In this document: positions 58,661-64,000 of the stretch, piece by piece
How the letters are laid out: each line of letters begins with the position of its first letter
Position numbering within the stretch: the first letter of the stretch is position 1
Position numbers and translations under genes: made by a program
Assembly (NCBI GenBank): GCA_963693085.1
Contig: OY856409.1
Span: 1,614,561,711 to 1,614,625,710, forward strand
DNA from: Alisma plantago-aquatica
Lineage: Eukaryota; Streptophyta; Magnoliopsida; Alismatales; Alismataceae
Direction of reading: 5' to 3'
DNA: 64,000 bases
Notes under the pieces: generated by a model
Database searches by the model: none
What the model was told of the DNA's origin: nothing
Seen by the model: the letters and a program-made list of their open reading frames with translations, nothing else

Positions 58661-60769
58661 ACTTCGTTCTAGGATATTGGCTCAGACACCTCCTTCTTTG
58701 AAGAATTCTTCTAGTTTATTGTAGAGCCTTGTTGGGTGGGAAGCATTGCATGATCCTTTACCAACATTGTCACAACAACTCTAAGACTATGTGGAGACAC
58801 TACTTTCAGCTCATGTAGGCCCTCACCATTACCCTCTCCCCTTACACACCCAGGGAATCACCTGATTCCTCACCTGCACCCTTTCCCTCACCCTTATCCT
58901 TCCACTCTCATCCTTTGTTTGTTTCAATTTTCCTCAAACAGATTAAAAATCACTTGAATCATTATGATGATGATTAAAAATGTAATTTGATATCCCTCTT
59001 GTATTCACTAGAATCATTAATATGGTAATCAAACTCGCTTACTTATTTCTCTTTATTGATGATGTATACAACTTGTACTTTGGGAAATAGATTGCCTAGA
59101 TATTAACTAGTAGAAATATGTTTTGAAGAAGATACATTATTCTCAAGGAATTTTACATTGATGGGTTATTCTACCAGGTCATCATTCCATTTCAAATCCA
59201 ATATTTTTCTTTGCTAGAGTACTATAAACAAGAAGGAAATGTTAACTAGATTTATCTTTGAACTTTCTATGTTATCCTTGGTATTAATAACAATTCTAAA
59301 AGAATCCAAAAGAACTACAAAATCAATAGTGAGGGTCTCGTTAAGAAATAAATCAAAATATAATTTCTTCAAATAAGAGGAGTTGCAGCACAATTTTGCA
59401 TGTAGCAGTGGTGTTTACATTTTCATCCTAACTTGTTTTTGTTGTGTTGTATTACACTAGCAAGACCCTAAATGTGTCTTGTAAAATCATTTATTTGTCC
59501 CTACAATCCCATTTCTTAGGTTCTTCAGGAGAATATAACTTGTGTATATAAGCATTTCCATCACAAAATACAAACAAAATCATTTTCACAACCACCTCCA
59601 TGGTCACATCTAGTGTAGATAATTTTACCATTAGATTCATTATCTAATCTTTCACAAAATAAATAGATATTATAAGAGCATTGATTTTATTGGTTATAAA
59701 CATTAACCCATACAATGTACACAAAAAGAACATAGTTACTACCTATAATTGTTTAGTCACCATATGTCAAAATAGATAAATATAAACTGCTCTTGAGGAC
59801 TTTTAAGTAGTAGAGACCCCCATAAAAAAGATAGAGGACTAGGTTTATTTTCCAAAAATGTAATGTAAAAAGACCTTATTATTTTCAATGTCAGGGTCAT
59901 AAAGCCATCTTAGTGATTATTTTAATATAATGAAGTTTAATTAATGAATCTTTGCATTAAGTGAATATTCATTTTGTCAAAAATCACCATTCTCAATAGA
60001 TATGATCTAGGGAATTTAAAGAAATCATGCACAAGTTTACTCATCTTCCCTTCATAGAAAAGTCTCAAGGAAGCATGCATTTATAAAAATATATGAATAA
60101 TCAAATAATAAATATTAAGAAAATAAAAATAAGAACAAAAAAAGTAAATAATCATTTACATTAACAATATTATAATGGATTCCCACTATTTAGCAACATC
60201 TTAGTGCACCAATAATTTCTATAAAAGCTTAAACTTTTTTCCTTTTCCTAACTATTTTTCCAAAAGCTTTACATTCAAGGTTTGTTCTTCATAATGAATT
60301 AAAAGTATTTCTCACAAGTGTCATATGTATTGAACATCCTATGTCAAAATTCCTTTCTCACAAATCACATGAAAGGAAAAATGAGGTAAATCCCAATAAA
60401 CTCTTTGGATTGAAAGGAGTTCATTTGACCATCCAAATGATGATGCTCTTTGGTTTTCCAAGATAACGGGAATAACTATTACAATGACCTTCATTATTTA
60501 ATTTAATTATATCTTTTTATATGAAAGAATTCTTAATGAAAAGATTGGTGAGAGTTATTATATTAAAATCATATATTTTGTTTTTTTTCTCTATATGTTG
60601 TAATTAAAAAAATCATATATTTTGTACTCAGAATTAGTAATTTTTTAGATTCTTAATGTAAACTCAATATTTTTCCCAATATCTTTCTGATCAGTGTTAT
60701 AGGACTACAAAGTAAACAATAATTTATTTAACTATGAAAATAAATTATCTATTATAATCATGACAATTT
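58661..60769. other. AT-rich stretch, nothing recognised
   Basis: Only short chance frames. 58760-58930 is rich in CCTCACC-type pyrimidine runs. The remainder is very AT-rich with poly-A and poly-T tracts (for example 60100-60200 and 60570-60640). Confidence 0.5.
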
Positions 60770-61350
60770 GTCTCAGTTGAGTCTTATGGCCATGAGAGAA
60801 ATATTATAGTCCTCTCCTTCACATTCACTTCCACTCTTTTTTAAGAAATCCCTAATAACTTCTTGGGTTGTATCCTTCTTATCGATTACTTTTAACTTCT
60901 CCTCTATATTTTTGCTTCCTCTATGGAAATGGGACTTCTTGACCATCACATATTGCATTTGGAAATATTACTTTTGACAACATTTGTGGCCTCATGATGA
61001 AGAACACTTCCTACGGAAAGGTGAATAAAAAACACCCAATTCATCTGATAAAGAATTAAAATTGATGAGGAATATTGAACTTTGAAGGACAAATTATTCC
61101 TTTTCCTACTTGACTCTTCTTCCTATTCCACTTTGCAAGGATTTAGCTTCATTTCCGAGTTTGGAGATTTTGAATGATGTCTTCCACATAATAAGTTTAG
61201 ATATCAAATTATTCTTCTATGGATTTAACCTTCTTCTCAAATGGTAGGTTAGAGAACCATAGATTATTTCCACTTGCTCTATTTCTTAAACATGATTTCC
61301 ATGCCCACGTAGTACATTGATAATGTTTATGAACTAGTAGTACATACTTC
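60770..61350 (-). pseudogene. Retrotransposon gag relic (copia-type, tentative)
   Basis: The longest minus frame (60773-60958) is charged: SKNIEEKLKVIDKKDTTQEV then IRDFLKKSG. Upstream islands read NLWFSNLPFEKKVKSIEE (about 61260) and VEDIIQNLQTRN, resembling the LP-KV-AIEE and L-GNLQ-YE segments of copia-type gag proteins. No zinc knuckle or pol is seen. The assignment is weak because only short islands agree. Confidence 0.35.
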
Positions 61351-62189
61351 CAATTGACTCAACTTGTCATCCTAAAGCTACAACTTGAGTTGGAGCATGT
61401 TCATATTTGATTTCTTCACTTGAAAGGCCCCTTCCTGTCTAATGGTGAAGTTTGTCAATTGGTATTAGGTAGTGTCACATGAGTAGAATATAGCCGAAAT
61501 CCTAAAATGAGAGTCTAAAGAAGATGATTCTAATTTCTCTTCAAATTTAATGAAACTTACCTAATGGTAACTTCATCAAATCATGTGTTTTCCTTGAGAA
61601 AACTCACACAGAAGATCCACCACCTCCCACATGTTAATGGTGAAAGGTTGAATGTGGAACCACATCATTCTCTTCTAGTAATGGTAGTTCCGTGTTTTAG
61701 ATATTGGTTGATGGGTGGTGTAAGTTCATTCAATGCTAAGGTGACCAAGCACATTGTATACATCTTCTCCTACTCATTTGAGTGGTGTCATTGAGAAAAC
61801 CTTCCCTCCTACAACTGTTTGGATCATGGTCTTATTGGCGGTAGAATTGAGGTATGAGTAACTATTTAATTGATTTAGGCCTCCAAAGGTTATTTAATTG
61901 ATGACATAAATTGAATGATAACACGTTCTGCACAAATATATATAGTGGTTTTGGATTGAGATTGTTTCTCTCTACTACCTAGAGTAATTCCCTCACTAGG
62001 AATTCTAACTTCATAAATACTTACATTAACCTTTGAAAATACTTATAGCAAGTCCTTTTACTTACTAAAGTATAACTATTTTTTTTGGGATATGGATCCA
62101 TAACCTACTTTTTTCAAGGGTCACCTCATTTGCAACCCTCCAAGTCATATAAACTCAATCACTAATAGAATCTAACGACTCAAGAATCA
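61351..62189. other. AT-rich stretch, nothing recognised
   Basis: No credible gene. The 76-codon frame at 61564-61794 shows no domain. Base composition changes sharply near 62195, where the GC-rich LINE begins. Confidence 0.5.
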
Positions 62190-62327
62190 CATCATTTCTC
62201 TCCTCGCGTCCGCGACCTAGCGCTTTGGCGACTAGGGTTCCGGCGTGTGGGAGTCCACCTACCCCGATAGGGTTACCTTCTCTTGCAGGTCCAAGGACAG
62301 GGCGAGCTTTCTGGTACTCTCCCCAGG

Positions 62328-63862
62328 ATGGCGGAGGAACTAACAGATAGATACGCGCAGCTACAACTCACGACGGAGGAATAAGAACCAATCGAAATTA
62401 GGGAAGAACAGAACGAGGAGGAGGCCGAGCATCTGGGGCTGGCGCGCATCCTCTCCGATAGAGCACCGAACTTCTGGGAAATGAAGCGCACACCAATTGG
62501 AGGGAGACGTCTTCATCATCCAATTCTTTGATTGGAGAGAAGCAGAAAGTGATAGATGGGGCGCCGTGGAATTTTGACAACAAGTTACTGATCTTCAAAG
62601 AAATTGAGAAGGAAGAACAACCAGGGTTGATTACTATCAAGAACACTCCCTTTTGGGTTCGAATCTACGGGCTTCCCTTGGGATTCCGGTCAACCCAGGC
62701 AATCAAAAAGATAGCAGGCAGGCTGGGCGACGTCCTTGATCTAGACGTCGACGAACTCGGATGGGAAACATCGGCGAGAGTCTGAGTGAATCTGGACATC
62801 ACAAAACCCCTAAAGAGAGTCCTACGAATCACAGGCAATCAGAACAAGATCCTCAACCTGGATGTGAAATACAAGAGGCTGATGCATTTCTGTCACACAT
62901 GCGGGCGGCTAGGGCACACAGAGCGGGATTGTGAAGAAAGAACTGAAGGGGAAGAAGGAGACCGGCAATGGGGTCCGTGGTTGAAGGCTTCACCGTGGAA
63001 ACTAAGGCTGACGCTGCATGAAGAACTGCATGGGCACACATGAACAATGAAGCGGATAGTCCTCAAGCACAAACTAGCACAGGAGGGGCCGTCGAGGTCG
63101 GGGTCAACCAACGGCAGTAGGGTTCAGAGCAGGAAGGAAGAAGTAGCCGGAGAAGCTGTGGCACTGATTAGAGACGGGCAGAAGGCAGTGGTCAATGAAC
63201 GGGAGCATCCACGGCAAAATCAAGAGCACAGTGCGGAATCAGAATACAACCTAAACGATCTGTTTCCAGAGCGGGAGGAGATACAGAAGAAAAGCGGACG
63301 CATAAGCAAGGGCACGATGGGTGAGGAGGAAGCAACAGGGCAGAAGGAAAGTAGATGCAAATCCTACGGAAGGACCAAGTTAATGGAAGTGCGGAGAAGA
63401 ATTCAGCCTAGCATGGCAGTGGAGGAGGATCAAGGAATCACACGCAAGGAAAAAATCAATGAGATAGTCGTTGTTGAGGAGGTTATAGCCGAGGTACCTG
63501 AGGCCATATACACATAACAGAGAAGAAGCAACGAAAATGATCAGAGCCAGGTTCGGACGAGGGCACAAAAAAAGACCGAGAACAGAAAGAAGATAGGGAA
63601 GAAAGGAAAGGGTGAGACGAAGAAAATAAGGGAGCCACCGTGGGTGTACAAGATGAGCAGGGTACAATGTCTCGGGATACCAGAACATGAAGTCGTCTGG
63701 GACACAATGACGGGGAAGAGAGGAAGGCAATCTGAATACTGTGATATGGAGTTAGACATAGTCAGGCCTACGGAAGATGCGACTAAGAAAGCAAGGAATA
63801 GTGAAGTGGCAGTACACTATGATGGGACAGTAGATGTTCAAGTAGCGGAGACTGGAGACTAG
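62328..63862 (+). pseudogene. LINE ORF1 (RNA-binding protein), frameshifted
   Basis: ORF1 binds element RNA to form the LINE particle. It starts at ATG 62328 (MAEELTDRYAQLQLTTEE), with a TAA eighteen codons on. Frameshifts near 62500 and 62545 lead into the frame that stays to the end. There the DUF4283-like segment reads VIDGAPWNFDNKLLIFKEI and TPFWVRIYGLPLGFRS, followed by the zinc knuckle CHTCGRLGHTERDC (about 62891-62932). In-frame stops sit at 62783 (TGA, where Arg is likely, a CGA to TGA change), 63041 (TGA) and 63515 (TAA). The tail is charged with a Lys/Arg-rich basic run. It ends at TAG 63860, fifteen bases before ORF2. Confidence 0.85.
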
Positions 63863-63876
63863 CTCCGTGAACAGCC

Positions 63877-64000
63877 ATGAAAATCATGAGTTGGAATTTT
63901 CAGGGATTGGGCAACCCTGACACGGTTAACGCCCTCCGATCGTGGTGTTGGAGGGAGAGCCCGAACCTTGTCTTCTTAACGAAGACGCTCATAACAGGTG
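63877..64000 (+). pseudogene. LINE ORF2 start (endonuclease), cut by window edge
   Basis: ATG 63877 opens MKIMSWNFQGLGNPDTVNAL, the first motif of the AP-type endonuclease of plant L1 elements, with the catalytic Asn in SWN kept. The second motif reads VFLTKT where the family has FLMET, so the catalytic Glu is Lys (codon AAG at about 63976). The frame is open to the window end. The substitution suggests a dead endonuclease, so it is listed as a pseudogene although no stop is seen. Confidence 0.75.

Larger units (their letters stand above)
62190..64000 (+). mobile_element. L1-like LINE, 5' part, runs off the window
   Basis: GC-rich sequence starting near 62195 (TCTCCTCGCGTCCGCGACC) stands out from the AT-rich flank. 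A 5' UTR of about 130 bp, ORF1 with a zinc knuckle and the start of ORF2 (endonuclease) follow in L1 order. The 5' end appears to be near full length. The rest, including RT and poly-A tail, is beyond 64000. Confidence 0.85.

Noticed and set aside
62273..62646. Minus-strand Ser/Cys-rich frames in the LINE
   Set aside because: They lie opposite ORF1, whose plus-strand reading has family motifs, and come from high GC content with few stops.

Overview
The window is plant nuclear DNA made almost wholly of transposable elements at different stages of decay. I see no intact host gene, no tRNA or rRNA gene, no CRISPR array and nothing prokaryotic. The families are those of flowering-plant intergenic heterochromatin: a chromodomain (Tekay-type) Ty3/gypsy element, an Athila/Tat-type gypsy element, Ty1/copia elements primed by initiator tRNA-Met, and L1-like and RTE-like LINEs. 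The species cannot be named from this. Most of the sequence is AT-rich; the LINE at the right edge is clearly GC-richer.

Layout. 1-7050: a Ty1/copia element (end of the 5' LTR, leader, broken gag, decayed pol, complete 2.2-kb 3' LTR). 7051-13728: a minus-strand element with two ~3-kb LTRs and only ~680 bp of non-coding interior; the copia element sits inside its left LTR. 13729-14940: the RNase H-integrase part of an older gypsy element, into which the long-LTR element inserted. 15120-16320: two different LINE reverse transcriptase fragments joined on the minus strand. 17892-21804: two solo LTRs of the same family as the left-edge copia element, one nested inside the other. 21805-29900: AT-rich sequence in which I recognise nothing.

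29900-57755 is one old minus-strand Athila/Tat element. Its LTRs lie at ~29900-31567 and ~56165-57755, and gag, protease, RT, RNase H and integrase relics lie between. It is broken twice: by a 2-kb solo LTR (35734-37782) in integrase and by a complete 13.85-kb Tekay-type chromovirus (40749-54601, exact GTTAT target duplication) in gag. The chromovirus keeps every domain including the chromodomain, but carries eight in-frame stops and one frameshift. Its 4.5-kb LTRs hold unusual palindrome arrays that differ in copy number between the two sister LTRs.

57756-62190: decayed minus-strand LINE ORF1 and copia-type gag relics in AT-rich sequence. 62190-64000: the 5' part of a plus-strand L1-like LINE, with ORF1 broken by frameshifts and stops and the start of the ORF2 endonuclease cut by the window edge.

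The genes do not form a host pathway. The biology is insertion order (at least three nesting levels on the left, two in the middle), decay, LTR-LTR recombination to solo LTRs, and rapid growth of palindromic arrays inside LTRs. The most unusual signal is a 10-bp-arm palindrome repeated every 26 bp in the chromovirus LTRs, with a similar but unrelated GATCGGTT-type palindrome in the copia element. I found no previously undescribed protein system.
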